Of a stretch of DNA of 64,000 nt, positions 12,474 through 23,009 are shown one piece after another. Every line of letters begins with the position of its first letter. Positions within the stretch are counted from its first letter, which is position 1. A program made the position numbers and the translations under genes. The notes beneath the pieces are model-generated. The model made no database searches. It was not told where the DNA came from and saw nothing but the letters and a program-made list of their open reading frames with translations. This DNA comes from Ascarosepion bandense (lineage: Eukaryota; Mollusca; Cephalopoda; Sepiida; Sepiidae): positions 1,683,001 to 1,747,000 of the forward strand of contig JBBBDQ010000310.1 in NCBI GenBank assembly GCA_037127315.1, written 5' to 3'.

Positions 12474-12801
12474 GCGAGGCTTCAGAATATGCCGACTGCA
12501 CCTTTGCAGAGGGTAAAAGTCCCCCAAGAAGGCCACCTGTTGGCCGTGGGTGGTGATCTGTAATGTCTGGGAACGGGATCCTGGTGGTTGAGCAGATCAT
12601 GTTCCTGCAACACACCACTTTAGCCCTTATCTGGACTAGACAGGCGGTCAGAGAGACCCGATCCGATCAATCCGCTGGTCAGATCAAGTCCTAATATCTA
12701 CTACCAAACAAATTTCTGCTGAGACAAAGCCTGATATATAATTAAAAACAAAAACCCAAAACAGAAACTACATCCCTCATAGGGAAAGGAAAATAAACAA
12801 G
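12474..12801 (+). promoter_or_regulatory. 5' leader of the I-like LINE (putative internal promoter)
   Basis: This stretch recurs, split by a gypsy insertion, at the start of I-like copy 2 (32,668-32,804 and 36,700-36,810). Shared blocks include AATATGCC, GGCCACCTGTT, GGATCC-GGTGGTTGA and CAACACAC-ACTTT-GCCC. Placement ahead of ORF1 makes it the 5' untranslated region. A promoter role is inferred from how LINEs work in general. Confidence 0.5.
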
Positions 12802-14440
12802 ATTTTAACATAGGGGACAGAATCCCAATCATAGTCTTAAAGAAATGTGCCCCTGAACTCTCCTCTGTCCTTTCTAAGCTCTACAATCTCTGCCTCTTTG
12901 CTTCCTGCTTTCCTGCCTGTTGGAAATCTTCCTCTGTAGTTCCTATATTCAAAAAGTCTGGAGAACCCTCGGACCCCGCAAATTACCGCCCTATCAGCCT
13001 TCTTCTGATCTTTGGCAAAGTGTTCGAGGCCATTATCAACACCGAGTTCGTTCAGCACCTCACAACACACAGGCTCCTCTCGGACAAGTAGTATGGTTTC
13101 TGCTTCACCAGGTCTACTGCCAATATGCTAACGACCATCACTGAGTATATAAACCAGGCAGTCGACAGGAATGGTGAAGCCCGAACCGTCACCTTGGATA
13201 TCTCTAAAGCATTCGACAGAGTTTGGCATGCTGGCCTTTTATGCAAACTGCGAAGCTTATAGTATAGTTGGACAACTGTTTGAACTAATCCAGTCATTCC
13301 TATCTAACCGCACATTGAAAGTGGTATTAAATGGACATGCCTCCCAGAGCTACCATACGAACGCGGGCGTCCCTCAAGGCTCTATCCTAGGTCCTATGCT
13401 CTTTCTGATCTACATTAATGATCTCCCTGATACCATAATATCCCAAGTAGGTATGTATGCCGATGACACCACAGTTTACTCTCGCCTCGATCAAAAATCT
13501 GGTGTGGGCGACAAAGCTAACCTTGCAGCTGAGCTTGGAAAGGACCTCCAATCCTTAGTGGACTGGGGTAAGAAATGGCTCGTAAATTTTAATGCTTCTA
13601 AAATGAAGCTACTATCAATTAACCATCATAGACAATCGCACCTACCTCCCATTAGCATGGACCAGGCTTGCCTCCCAGAGAGTAAAACACTACGCCTCCT
13701 TGGTCTCACACTTTCAGTGGACCTCAAGTGGAATGACTATATCGAATCCATTGCTAAATCCGTTGCTATGAAAGTCGGTTCACTGTGCAGGGCCCAGAGG
13801 TTTTTTCCGTCTGAATCTATCCTGCACATTTATAAATCTACCATCCGCCCGTGCATTGAATACTGTTGTCATATCTGGTCGGGTGCTCCTGCTATTCTCT
13901 TTGGGCTTCTCGATAAGGTACAGCGGAGGGTCTGTAATGTGATCAGTACTGACTTGGCAGACTGCCTGCAGTCTCTCTCTCACCGGTGTGATGTGGCTTC
14001 CCTGTGTCTCTTCTATAAATACCTTCACGGCTTCTGCTCTGATGAACTGGTGCCCCCTAGGTTTGAATTTACACGAGATACTAGATTAGCAACTAGATCC
14101 CACCCTTTTACAGTGAAACCGATAAAATGCAATCACAACTTCTACTCCAACAGTTTCTTTTCTTGCACTTCCCAACTGTGGAATTCCCTTCCACATGACT
14201 GATTCCTCGACGGCTACAATCTCCAGGAGTTTAAATGTAAGGTCAATAGACACCTCCTAACACACTAACTCGCTTCCATTCTTTCAAACACTCTTCCCAT
14301 CCTCCCAACTATCTATCACCCCCCTTCTGACATTTCCTATATCTAACCACTCTTTCTATTTACCTTCCCCAATGTAGCCCCAAGCGCAATAGTGGCAGCA
14401 GAATGCCTTGCTTGGGGTGAAACGATTTAAAAAAAAAAAC
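12802..14440 (+). pseudogene. CR1/Jockey-like LINE reverse transcriptase, best-preserved copy
   Basis: The copy is 5'-truncated inside ORF2 just ahead of the RT domain (IVLKKCAPELSSVLSKLYN near 12,829). In order it shows NYRPISLLLIFGKVFEAI, LDISKAFDRVWHAGLL, a frameshift near 13,245, GVPQGSILGPMLFLIYINDL, the catalytic box YADDTTVYS (about 13,457-13,483), and KMKLLSINHH. It then shows the C-terminal block YKSTIRPCIEYCCHIWSGAP and the terminal LWNSLPHD, ending at 14,202. An in-frame TAG at about 13,090 breaks the fingers region. No RNase H domain follows, consistent with the CR1/Jockey side of the LINE tree. The 3' UTR ends GCTTGGGGTGAAACGATTTA plus an A-run. AAACAAG flanks both ends (12,795-12,801 and 14,443-14,449), a possible short target duplication. 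Retrotransposition would require an endonuclease, which this copy lacks. Confidence 0.88.
14374..14433 (+). promoter_or_regulatory. Conserved 3' hairpin and tail of the CR1/Jockey-like LINE
   Basis: CCCCAAGC and GCTTGGGG form a perfect 8-bp inverted repeat about 27 bases apart, just before the terminal GATTTAAAA. The same arrangement, with small changes, is found at the 3' ends of the copies at 12,058, 29,385, 38,106 and 51,300. LINE reverse transcriptases often recognise a 3' hairpin of the template RNA; that role here is inferred. Confidence 0.6.
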
Positions 14441-14632
14441 TCAAACAAGGAGTAAATGTTAGAAGGCGCTGGCTGAGGGTCAATTGACATGTGAAGGTCA
14501 TAAAACCAGACATGATTGTAAACAAAGTTATTTGTTCACATAAGTTTTGGGTTGTGCATCAAATACTGTAACAGAAGCTCTGGGAGACACACATGATCGA
14601 GTATACAGCTCAGTTTAGCTCTGACAAGGCGA

Positions 14633-15964
14633 TTGGGATTTCCCCTTACCAGGTCCCAAGGTGGGTGGAGAGCACTGGCAGTGAAAACAAAAAATGACAA
14701 TGACTCAGAAATTGATATAAACTTTCCTCGATTCTATGTTATAGAAGATAAGCTAATGTCCAAACTATCACCTTTACTGATAGAAAAGGTCCTATCCAAC
14801 TTCAAACCAAAAAATGTTAAGAAAACTAGAGATGGTAACTTGATGATAGAAATAGACAACAAAAACCAAAGTGAAAAACTAAAGAAAATGTCAAATTTCC
14901 ATGATATTAAGGTCAAAGTGAGCCCCCATAAAAGATTAAACCAATCTAAAGATATAATTAGAAACAAAGAACTATCACTTGCCTCACCAGAAGAGATACT
15001 AAATGAACTGAGCAACCAAGGGGTTATAGAAGTCCAAAGAATCTTTATTAAAAAAAATGATAAAGAAACCCTAACTAATACATATATCCTCACATTTAAT
15101 ACACCAAAGATCCCCTCAAAAATCAAAATTGGCTATAATATAGAACCTGTAGAGGTCTATATTTCATCCCCATTAAAATAACAAAGAGATATCTCTTTCG
15201 CAGAAGCAAAAAAATAGTAGGAAATTACATGGAAAACCAAACTTACGCAAAAATAGTTGAAAAAAGACTAACCCAAACATCCCCCAACTTCTCGATAAAT
15301 ACGATGAGCTAATAGAAAAGCTAATCCACTTAGATCTAAAGGAACTAATAAACTTTCAAAAGTCATTAAAGATAATGCATTCTCAGAATATCAATAAAGA
15401 AAATGAAATCCTAAAACCAACTATATCATCGCAAAGCCAAATATCCCCTCCAAAATGCAATTACTGTGGAGAAAAAATCCTCCAAAAATCAAAAAACTCC
15501 ACCTTAAAACCTAATAATCCTAAACCCAGGGTTTCACTTAAAGAAAGTGAATCTACAAAACAAAGTAGAAATGAATCAGATGTCGACTTAACAATCCAAA
15601 ATACTCAAATAAATTCACAAACCCCCCTTACGAACAGTTTCCAGTTGTTAAAAAAAGAAGACACTGAAGAACAATCGCATCACAATGGAGCAGATATCCC
15701 AAACTCCCACAACAAAAACCAAACAATGTCAATAAATCCAAAAACAAAGCGACTAAGATGACTACTGAACAAATAAAACCAACAAATGAAAAAATATCTC
15801 CCCAAAAAATCAACCCATCTAAAAATAAAACACAGTCTCGTTCAGTCTCAGTCACACCAAAAGCAGGAGTAGTCAAACAGAAAAAATGGCAACAGAAGAA
15901 CCGTATAATTCAAACAAATATAAAGAAAATAAAACCAAACCTACCCAATAAAATTACTAAATAA
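14633..15964 (+). pseudogene. I-like LINE ORF1 (gag-like RNA-binding protein)
   Basis: Three successive frames (14,633-15,181; 15,375-15,761; 15,758-15,964) together look like one ORF1. The first has FYVIEDKLMSKLSPLLIEK, a Lys-rich segment, FHDIKVKVSPHKRLN and then TNTYILTFNTPKIPSKIKIG, the block that precedes the zinc knuckles in I-clade ORF1 proteins. Frameshifts or stops near 15,181 and 15,230-15,370 separate it from a Lys/Asn/Ser-rich tail with CNYCGEKI (about 15,455), which may be a zinc-knuckle remnant. The ORF1 protein of I-type LINEs binds element RNA in the cytoplasm. The first ATG (14,633) may lie upstream of the true start, since the conserved part begins near 14,720. Confidence 0.72.
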
Positions 15965-15965
15965 A

Positions 15966-16141
15966 ATGATACTTCAGTGGAACTGCAGAGGAATAAGATC
16001 TAATTATGAAGAATTATTAATCCTCCTGGACAAATACAAACCTAAAATCGTATGTCTACAAGAAACCTTCCTTAAAGACAACAATCAACTAAACAAAGGT
16101 CAATATGCCATAAAACACAACCAACCAACATTTCTTCTTTA
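15966..16141 (+). pseudogene. Start of I-like LINE ORF2 (AP endonuclease), truncated
   Basis: The frame opens MILQWNCRGIRSNYEELLIL and runs through IVCLQETFLKDN. These are the WNCRG and LQET blocks of the apurinic-type endonuclease of non-LTR retrotransposons; the Glu of LQET is a metal-binding active-site residue. It begins two bases after the ORF1 stop and ends after about 58 codons where the copy breaks off in gypsy sequence. The HD/SDH end of the endonuclease and everything downstream are absent. Confidence 0.8.
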
Positions 16142-16267
16142 AGATCATTCATCACAGCATCCTCTTCAATTCTGGGTCTTAATTGGTCACAATGAGTCAT
16201 TAGGCTTTTTTCTTTTTTCGATATAATGGCCATGTTCTGACCCCTTTGCATGATGAAATGAACTCTT

Positions 16268-16900
16268 TCAAGACTTGCTACTTTGTCTTCTTTTTATACC
16301 ACATCTTTTCATTTGTTGAGAAAGACATTGTTGAGACAATGTTACAATGTGTTTTTCTGTAAGTATCTTTTTTGAATCCATTTGAACTCTGTTCTTTTTA
16401 CACAATTCAGCAAATAAGTTGCTGTATTTTGCCAGGGGTCTACTATAAAAATTAACCAGTCCTGAAAGGGATTCTAATTCTTTTTTATTAGTAAGTATTG
16501 ATTCCTCTGAAATTTCATCAATTAACCTTGGATCTGGTGCCAATACCTTCTTTTGAAATCTGGTGTCCTAAATGTGATATTGTATTGCAATCAAATTCAC
16601 ATTTGTCTGTATGTATTGTCGTCCCAGCATTTTTTAACTTTTTTAATACATGTTCTGTTTTGTTTTAATTCGTCTTTAGTGGTGGCACTAAGACAAATAT
16701 CTTGATAAATAATCATGTTATTGATTTTGTCAGTTATCATGTTTTTCATTGTTTCCTGAAAAATGGCACTTTTGAACATCTCAATAATCCTATGGGGGTG
16801 TTTATTGTGGTAATTACCTTGAATTTATTATCAATCTGTATTTGATTATAGGCAAACTTTAAATTAATTTTTGCAAAACTTTTATGCCCAATAATTTGTG
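16268..16900 (-). pseudogene. Reverse transcriptase fragment of gypsy copy A
   Basis: On the minus strand the pieces read FAKINLKFAYNQIQID (corresponding to the F-x-K-I-D-L-x-x-A-Y block), then PIGLLR, FQETMKNMITDKINNMIIYQ with the degraded catalytic box YQDI in place of YQDD, and then TKDELKQ. After a frame change come the connection residues TNKKELESLSGLVNFYSRPL. These are diagnostic of Ty3/gypsy elements. The YQDD form and the PTNKKELESF-like block are shared with gypsy copy B (34,133-34,785). Stops and the lost second Asp make it inactive. Confidence 0.78.
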
Positions 16901-17589
16901 GATAGGGGTTTCAGCATTGGGAATAGGAAATTAATCAGAGCATATTTTATGATTTTATGCCTATTTTAAAATCACCACAAATTAAATCTGAATTTTACAA
17001 AACTAGGAAGGAACATCTTTCAAAATTCTTTCCTCTACCATTTTCTTTAACTTAGCAGCCACTAAAGATAGAAGGTGAATAGATAATTTACAGGATTCAA
17101 AATAGGAGAGAGCATTATTTTCATTTAATTGTATACTTGGTTTATGCTCCTTTAATACTCCTGTTTTTTTACCTTTTCTGATTTTACAATATTGACTAAT
17201 TTCAACATATCCACATTTAGAACATCTATCCCTTTATAATCTATTAATTGCTTTTGTTTTACATTCCCCTATGTAATGGGAATAATTTCAAATTGGTCAC
17301 AGATTTAAAAAGTTCCAATGACATAGCTGAAATTTTTTATAAAAGGTTCATTGAATTATCTCAATTTCAGATGGCATTTTCACAATTTTGGTTTACCCAT
17401 TTGTCTTAGAAATTTCTTGTGATTAAAGTGACCTCACTCCCTGTATCTACATGTATTAGAAAAGTCATGCCATTTAATTTTTTCAAAAGAATTATTTTAC
17501 TTAGGTCTTTATTGAAAAGATGTCAGTTCTTTCTTTTTTCAATTTTCTTAACTTTGCATACAGACTGAAAATAAATTTTTTTCTGTAGC

Positions 17590-18200
17590 AGTTATGGCAA
17601 ATTTTTCCAAAAAGCAGATATTTTTCTCTGTCGAATTCACACTTATACTTACAGTATTTGCACTTTTTCATTTCTTTTTTATACTGTACGTTTTAACATT
17701 GTCTTCAGTAGAATTATACTTTTTTTATCAATTACAGCAGTTGTATAACTTCCACACATGCAGTTAGAGGTAAATTATTCAATTGTAATTGATCCAATAT
17801 CTTATATTTATGAAATGTATCAGCCCTTCCTTCAATCAACTGTAATTGAATCAATTCATCCTCAATACTCAAATCTTGAGTTCTCAGATTCTCAAATTTA
17901 CAGAGCCTGCTAGCTTTTCTTAATCTGTAAAGATATTGTATAATGGATCCATTTTGTTTCTATTTAATGGATATGTTTAATGGATTTTGGTTCTTCCCAC
18001 TAGGACAAGTTTTTTTAAATTTTTCGTAATTTTTGAAATTTTGAAGAAAGTTAAATTCCTTGATTGGTTGGGGCATGCCATAACAGAAAGTTATTTTCAT
18101 TATAGCTTCACAACCTGCCAAAGCTAAGAAGATGTTGGTTATTTCATTTTCTCCTCCTTTTACTGGTAATGGTCTATATATTTACCCCTAGTCTGGACTT
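17590..18200 (-). pseudogene. gag region of gypsy copy A
   Basis: A cysteine-rich segment reads KKCKYCKYKCEF and then GKICHNCYRKK around 17,670-17,590. It resembles the nucleocapsid knuckles of Mag-like gag proteins and the CKYCGKQHVRKKKC knuckle of gypsy copy B near 33,490. Upstream gag sequence to about 18,200 is AT-rich and broken. Assignment rests on the knuckle and on its position between the 5' LTR and RT. Confidence 0.5.
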
Positions 18201-18263
18201 CAAAATACCGGATCCAAGTTTTCACAAATTCTTGTTCATCCAAGTGACTTAAACTTTGGTGAT

Positions 18264-18389
18264 TGTGTAGTGTTGTTCTGTGAAATGTGATCAATGTTCT
18301 CCCATCTGACTTTTTACACTATACTTTATCTTTCCTATAACCAACATATGCAAATAAGTAAAATCCTTTCTTTTTTCCAAAATGTAACA
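18264..18389 (-). repeat. 5' LTR of gypsy copy A
   Basis: 126 bp, starting TGTTACATT and ending CAACACTACACA on the minus strand. It shares its middle with 12,141-12,267. The two LTRs are well diverged, so the insertion is old. Confidence 0.65.
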
Positions 18390-19314
18390 ACATCAACTCG
18401 AGTTTTGTCCCTGTTGGGCAGCTAGCTACCTCCTAGATTTAACTTGGATGTATATATTTATAACATGCACACACTTCTTAAAAATAAAGCTTATAATATT
18501 TTTATCCTCTTCAGCTATCTGTATACATACTAGTATATTTTTCTCTTCTTGGATTAGTATTTGTTATATATGTAAAATTCTTTTACATGTTGAAATTTAT
18601 TTCTTCTCAAAATGTTGAATTTAATTTAATTGAAAGTTCTCAACCTCAACTGTGTTTCAATACTGTAGACCTGTATTCCACTACAACATTTTTGGCAAGA
18701 TGGGCAATACAGTATTGCAGAATATAAAGGAACAGTGTTTTAAACTTTCATGATTTTGATCTATATCACTCAAAGAATCCTTCTGTTCTAGAAATTAGAA
18801 TAATTCTCTCCATATATTTTGAACCATGATCACATTTGAATGGTTCTATATTACCTACAATATTAACTCATTGCATTAGCCTCCTCCCTGTTGTCTTTTC
18901 AGTCATGTTGACCAACTATTTCCATAAAGGACAAAATCTTTAGCTCAGACACTAGCTTCATTCAGTGTAATTACATTTATCAGTAAAAATTACTGAAAAA
19001 AATATTTTTATGTGTTTCTTTACCCAATTTACACATTTTGATTTGTGTTGTTTGGTTGTTAAGATTTTTTATATATTCTCTATCTTTCCGACTTACATTT
19101 CTAAAATCCAGTTTTTCAAAAATTTTAATATAATTATTATTTGTTTATTTATTTATTTATTTTTTTTTATAAAAAAATCATTTTTTCTTGCCAGTCTTTT
19201 CAGTATATTTTTAGCTTTTTATTTATTTTTTTCATGATTTTTTTTTTTTTAACAACCTATAACAATCATTTATATACCTGATGTTAAAAAAAATAAATTA
19301 ACTAATATATATAT
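18390..19314. other. AT-rich non-coding stretch with ATTT repeats
   Basis: Contains a run of TTTA repeats at about 19,141-19,170 and T-runs near 19,240. A 75-codon hydrophobic frame (19,010-19,237) is an effect of T-richness. Confidence 0.5.
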
Positions 19315-20531
19315 CATGGTGTTTCAAAAATATTTTTACAAAATTTGGAGGCATATTCTTCACCAAAGCAAGAACAAAAATCCATATAAACATGTCTGCA
19401 AATCTTTTTTTTTTTTTTTTTCTTTGAGTCATTAAGTTTAAAGAAAGTTTACAGTAGATAGCACTGTGTTGCCATGTAGACTAACTTAAATTTGTCCTTC
19501 ATGTACATTTGTAGCTAGTCTGCCTCCATGTTAAACATGTATAGTAGTTAGTTAATTGAGAATTGTTCCATTTAACAATCGCAGGATATTCATATCATGA
19601 GCAGGCAGATGTGACTTTTACATATGGCCGTGCAAATGGTAATGGATGTAAAGCTGCACAGGTGGCTGTATCAGGTTGTGTTTCCAGGCTGAAGGCAGGC
19701 AAGTCATCCAAACTTTGCCGCTGTTTATTGCCACATTGTTGAGACAGGATCTGTGTCACCACAAACTATAAATTGAGGAAGACTGAGATCCGCTTGTATG
19801 CGTGACCACAAAGATAATATTCTATAGGCTGCCAGAAATAATCAAAGTATCAGAACATATCAAGTGGCCTGGGTATGTTGTACATCTTGTCGTACTGCAT
19901 GGAGTGTACTTCAAGGACAGCTCCTGTATCCATATCATTTGCAATGTATGATCACAGGAGAACTTTTGCTAATGGATTATTGTACAAACTGTTGATCCAT
20001 TATTTGTCTCTTCAGCCTTGTTTACAGATGAAGCAACCTTTGGAAGAGATGGAATAACAAATTTATGCAACCATCATTTGTGGTTGAATCGGAATCCCCA
20101 TTGTGCAATGCAGGTTATACTCCAGTATAAGTTTACAATTAATGTGTAGGCTGGAATTGTAGGTGACTGTCTGGTAGGTCCATGTGTTCTCCCAGCACCT
20201 ATTACAGGAGCTGCCTACAGGGCCTTTATTTCGAACATACTTTCAGACCTGCTAAAGGATGTACCCCTGCTAATATAAAAATGCATGTGGTTTATGCATA
20301 ATGGGGCTCTAGCACATTTTAGTCACATTGTCTGCAATGCACTGGCTGACAACTACTATGGATAGATGAGGTAGATAGGTAGAACCAAGTGGAGGATATT
20401 TTGAACATTTATTATGAGTTGTTGTGTTGAGATGATGGCCTTTTGAACATGTGTTTATAAGGATATTTCATCTTGTTTTGGTGTCAGAAATCTAACCATA
20501 AAGTTTGTAAAAGTATTTTTGATACACCCTG
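19315..20531 (+). mobile_element. IS630/Tc1-superfamily DDE transposon, internally deleted
   Basis: Terminal repeats of about 30 bp match: the left GGTGTTTCAAAAATATTTTT and the reverse complement of the right GGTGTATCAAAAATACTTTT, both followed by ACAAA. The right end abuts a TA; the left TA is one base off. The internal sequence encodes remnants of a DDE transposase. The 1.2-kb length is on the short side because the C-terminal catalytic segment is deleted. Confidence 0.8.
19575..20434 (+). pseudogene. DDE transposase of the IS630-like element
   Basis: Pieces in order: an N-terminal GRANGNG segment near 19,630; an HIVETGSVSP-like end of the DNA-binding domain near 19,733; ALFTDEATFGRDGITNLCNH (first catalytic Asp, about 20,015); NVWAGIVGDCLVGPCVLP with its Trp codon read as a stop; and MWFMHNGALAHFSH (about 20,280-20,330), where the second catalytic Asp of MHDGAPAHF is Asn. 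The next recognisable piece is the terminal PSGGYFEHLL ending at about 20,434. The stretch that should hold the third Asp (SPDLNPLDFYLWG in relatives) is missing. Several stops and shifts interrupt the frame. It can no longer catalyse transposition. Confidence 0.78.
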
Positions 20532-21494
20532 TATATATGATTACCAATACTTGTATTGCATGATAAAGTCTTGCACCAACAAATAAGTTATAAATATTCT
20601 TAATAAAAGATATAAACTGAAATCCTAATAAAATATGATAAACTATATTTTGAGCTTTCTTTATCTGTGTGAAAACCTGCTGAAATGTTGAACTTCACTG
20701 GACTACTGAAGTAGGGCTGAGCAAAAATGTCAAAAGTAAAACCAATCATGGCAAGTAATATTCTTGTTAAATATAATTGAGACACTTTTAGTACATTAAA
20801 ATAATCTGTTTTGTAATGGTTTTTCTGACCTCTTATTTTAAAAATGTCTAAATCCTTATATCAAAAGCAGATTATCATTATCCAACTTATTGTTAGGTTT
20901 ACAGTAATATTTTAATTGTGGGCTGAACATGTTTTGTTATCAATAAAAATGAACATAGGAGTTTTGTATTAATTAGAGCTTAAATAAAATAGAATAGCAA
21001 CTGATTAAAATGTTAGATGTTTCTATTTTAGTTACGTTATCTTATAAATTGATTTTAGAAGAATATTTAGTAAAAGTTGTTATCCTAATAATAAAATTGT
21101 CTATATATTTGTAAATGGTTTATTCCTTAATAGTTTTGTCCTTGGATTGTTTTATTTTTATTTAGTTTATGTATCTATATTTATTGAACAGTTGAAGTTT
21201 TTACTCAGATGATATATAATATTGAAATGCTAACCAATGTAACTTCAAAGTTTTAATATGCAAACTAGCACATTGTTCCAACTAACTTTTGTCCAGAATT
21301 GATGTAAAAAAGAAAGCCTGGTTTTTTTTCTTTCTAAAAGTATATTTCTTGTCCCTTTCTGCTTTACTATTACATTTTGAATAATTCTTGCCCTTAAGTG
21401 GCAATGTGATGATTCCCTTTACAATTTCAACACTAGGTGAGTAGTCATCTTGGTCATGAAAACCTAGTGATTTCAAATTATTGGTTCTTTTCGA
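20532..21494. other. AT-rich non-coding stretch
   Basis: No gene or nameable repeat seen. Confidence 0.45.
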
Positions 21495-21605
21495 CAGTGT
21501 GAGTAACACAATCACTCAATAAATCCCAGGCTTTAACTAATAAAACAACCACTTTTAGGCAAAATTCCACTTCATTCATCAACATAGTCTCTTTCTATTG
21601 AAGTT
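21495..21605 (-). repeat. 3'-end fragment of a mariner element
   Basis: The reverse complement (TTGATGAATGAAGTGGAATT, then TGTTTTATTAGTT and a GGGATTTATTGAG-like end) matches 27,527-27,605, the 3' end of the mariner relic at 26,504. Only about 110 bases survive. Confidence 0.7.
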
Positions 21606-21799
21606 TTAAGCATTGTACAAATGGCAACAAAGACGAGGACAATAGTCCAAATAATGTAAATACAGCAAAAGAAACATTTCAAAAACTAAGCAAAAGACCC
21701 AGAAACAAGAAAATTCTGTTGGAATGCTGAACTGCTATTTAATATAAATATTCTTATATAGAAGAAATTGTCCAGAATTCACTGCTGGATAATTTATTC

Positions 21800-22175
21800 A
21801 CAAATTAAAAGAAAGATGAAGGAAACAGAAATTAAGTTCAACAGAAGAATACAATGGATGGCACATGTAAACAAAGATGTTTAAGAAAATTGGAGACAAA
21901 AAGGAAATGCTTATTGTTAGAATCAGAAAGAGACAGCTAATATTTCTAGGACACACATTGAGAAGAAAATTTGACAGGGGATATTTGAAAATAAAAGGAA
22001 ACACTGGGGTCAGCAAGCCACCTAGCTGGTGAGCTTATGTGAATACATTGCAAAAATAGGGAATCGGAGAGATGGTTTAAAACAAACAATACTAAGAGTT
22101 ACAAAGGACAGGAAGTTGTGAGGAACTATGATTGCTCATGTCCTAAACAAATGTAACACATAGAAGAACCTACTT
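21800..22175 (+). pseudogene. C-terminal fragment of an RTE-like LINE ORF2
   Basis: Across two frames it reads NRRIQWMAHVNKDV, LLLRIRKRQLIFLGHTLRRK and LKQTILRVTKDRKLWRTMI. These match the C-terminal region typical of RTE-type LINE proteins, in which a KR-x-L-E-F-x-GH-x-x-R block is followed by an R-W-x-x-M-I-like block. Only this terminal part is present; RT and endonuclease are missing. A SINE begins immediately downstream. Confidence 0.65.
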
Positions 22176-22187
22176 CCTAAAATCTGG

Positions 22188-22345
22188 TGGATGTGCAGGT
22201 GGTGTAATAGTATCACAGAATTAGAAATCAGAGGACTAATTTTGAATTCAAGTAAAGTTCATTATGTTCACTGATGTACAAATATGCTTGAGAAAAGGTA
22301 TGATTCCTTCCCAAGCTATGGGTTGAATAGTAGGCCTTATATCTG
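22188..22345 (+). repeat. tRNA-derived SINE, 5' half
   Basis: It begins GGATGTGCAGGTGGTGTAAT, contains a B-box-like TTTTGAATTCAAG, and continues AAAAGGTATGATTCCTTCCC. This matches the head of the copies at 40,443 (minus) and 50,335 (plus). The 3' half is absent or unrecognisable. Confidence 0.65.
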
Positions 22346-22514
22346 AAAAAAATTCTCATTCTCCAAAAAAAAACAAAAAAACTGATATGCAATACTGGCT
22401 TGCTGTGAATTCTTATAATCCAGAAAATGTGTCATGACTTTAAATAACCAAAAAGGATTGATAAGGTTTGAAAAAAAAAAAAATCCCCATGGATTTCCAA
22501 AACAAAAAACTTAA

Positions 22515-22985
22515 GTGAAAAATCAAAAACCTCAAAGTGCCTACATGTTGAAACTGGTTCTGAAAATGATTCAGACTCTCTTCCCTCCATTTATTGTACT
22601 AGAATCAATAGAAGAAAACCCAGTTACTAAGTTCACCATTGAGAAGATCATCTGCTCTATAATAAAACCAGAATTGGTCTTAAAAAAATTAGCAAATAAC
22701 ACCTTACTAGTAACAAAAAAATCTACTCAAACTTACTATTGAAACAAGATTCATTTCACGATCTGAAAATGAAAAGGTACACCCACAACTTGTTGAATTC
22801 ATCAAAAGGTGTAGTGAGAAGTTCTGATCTCTCCCTTTGTATCCTAGATGAGATAAAAACTAACCTCTGAACCCAAGGTGTCATTGATGCCTGCAGAATC
22901 TCTATTAGAAAGAACAACAAAATAATACGAACACATATATACTCACTTCCAACACTTTAAGAATCCCTACCAAAGTAAAGATAGT
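22515..22985 (+). pseudogene. I-like LINE ORF1 fragment
   Basis: FPPFIVLESIEENPVTKFTI, then EKIICSII and LANNTLLVT, correspond to the start of I-clade ORF1 (compare FYVIEDKLMSKLSPLLIEK at 14,720). After stops it continues LLNSSKG-VR-SDLSLC and GVIDACRISIRKNNK. It breaks off just before the block that would be followed by the zinc knuckles. Confidence 0.65.
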
Positions 22986-23009
22986 GTTTTTATTATAGAG
23001 CCGATGTAG

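Larger units (their letters stand above)
12474..16134 (+). mobile_element. I-like LINE copy 1, itself interrupted and lacking its 3' half
   Basis: A 5' leader (12,474 to about 12,801) resembles 32,668-32,804 and 36,700-36,810 of copy 2. It is followed by an inserted LINE (12,802-14,440), more leader, ORF1 (14,633-15,964) and the first codons of ORF2 (from 15,966). The sequence then stops abruptly at about 16,134 in the gypsy integrase tail. TTCTTTA occurs at both edges (12,467-12,473 and 16,135-16,141) and may be the target duplication. There is no poly-A and no RT, RNase H or 3' UTR. Confidence 0.65.
12141..18389 (-). mobile_element. Mag-like Ty3/gypsy retrotransposon copy A, interrupted by nested LINEs
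   Basis: Minus-strand order is: 5' LTR (18,389-18,264), a gag region with a cysteine-rich knuckle near 17,670-17,590, reverse transcriptase (about 16,900-16,597), the RT-RNase H connection (16,543-16,268), the acidic C-terminal tail of integrase (about 16,230-16,142, resuming 12,466-12,300), and the 3' LTR (12,267-12,141). RNase H and the integrase core are missing, so the copy is internally deleted as well as split. The integrase tail is interrupted by an I-like LINE at 12,474-16,134. The tail ends MRPKSPLKITGHKT, close to SRPRSPLKRTQEN in the second gypsy copy (about 36,470-36,510), which supports placing the two halves together. Confidence 0.7.

Noticed and set aside
12837..13297. Minus-strand open frames opposite the LINE RT
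   Set aside because: They are antisense shadows of the plus-strand RT coding sequence.
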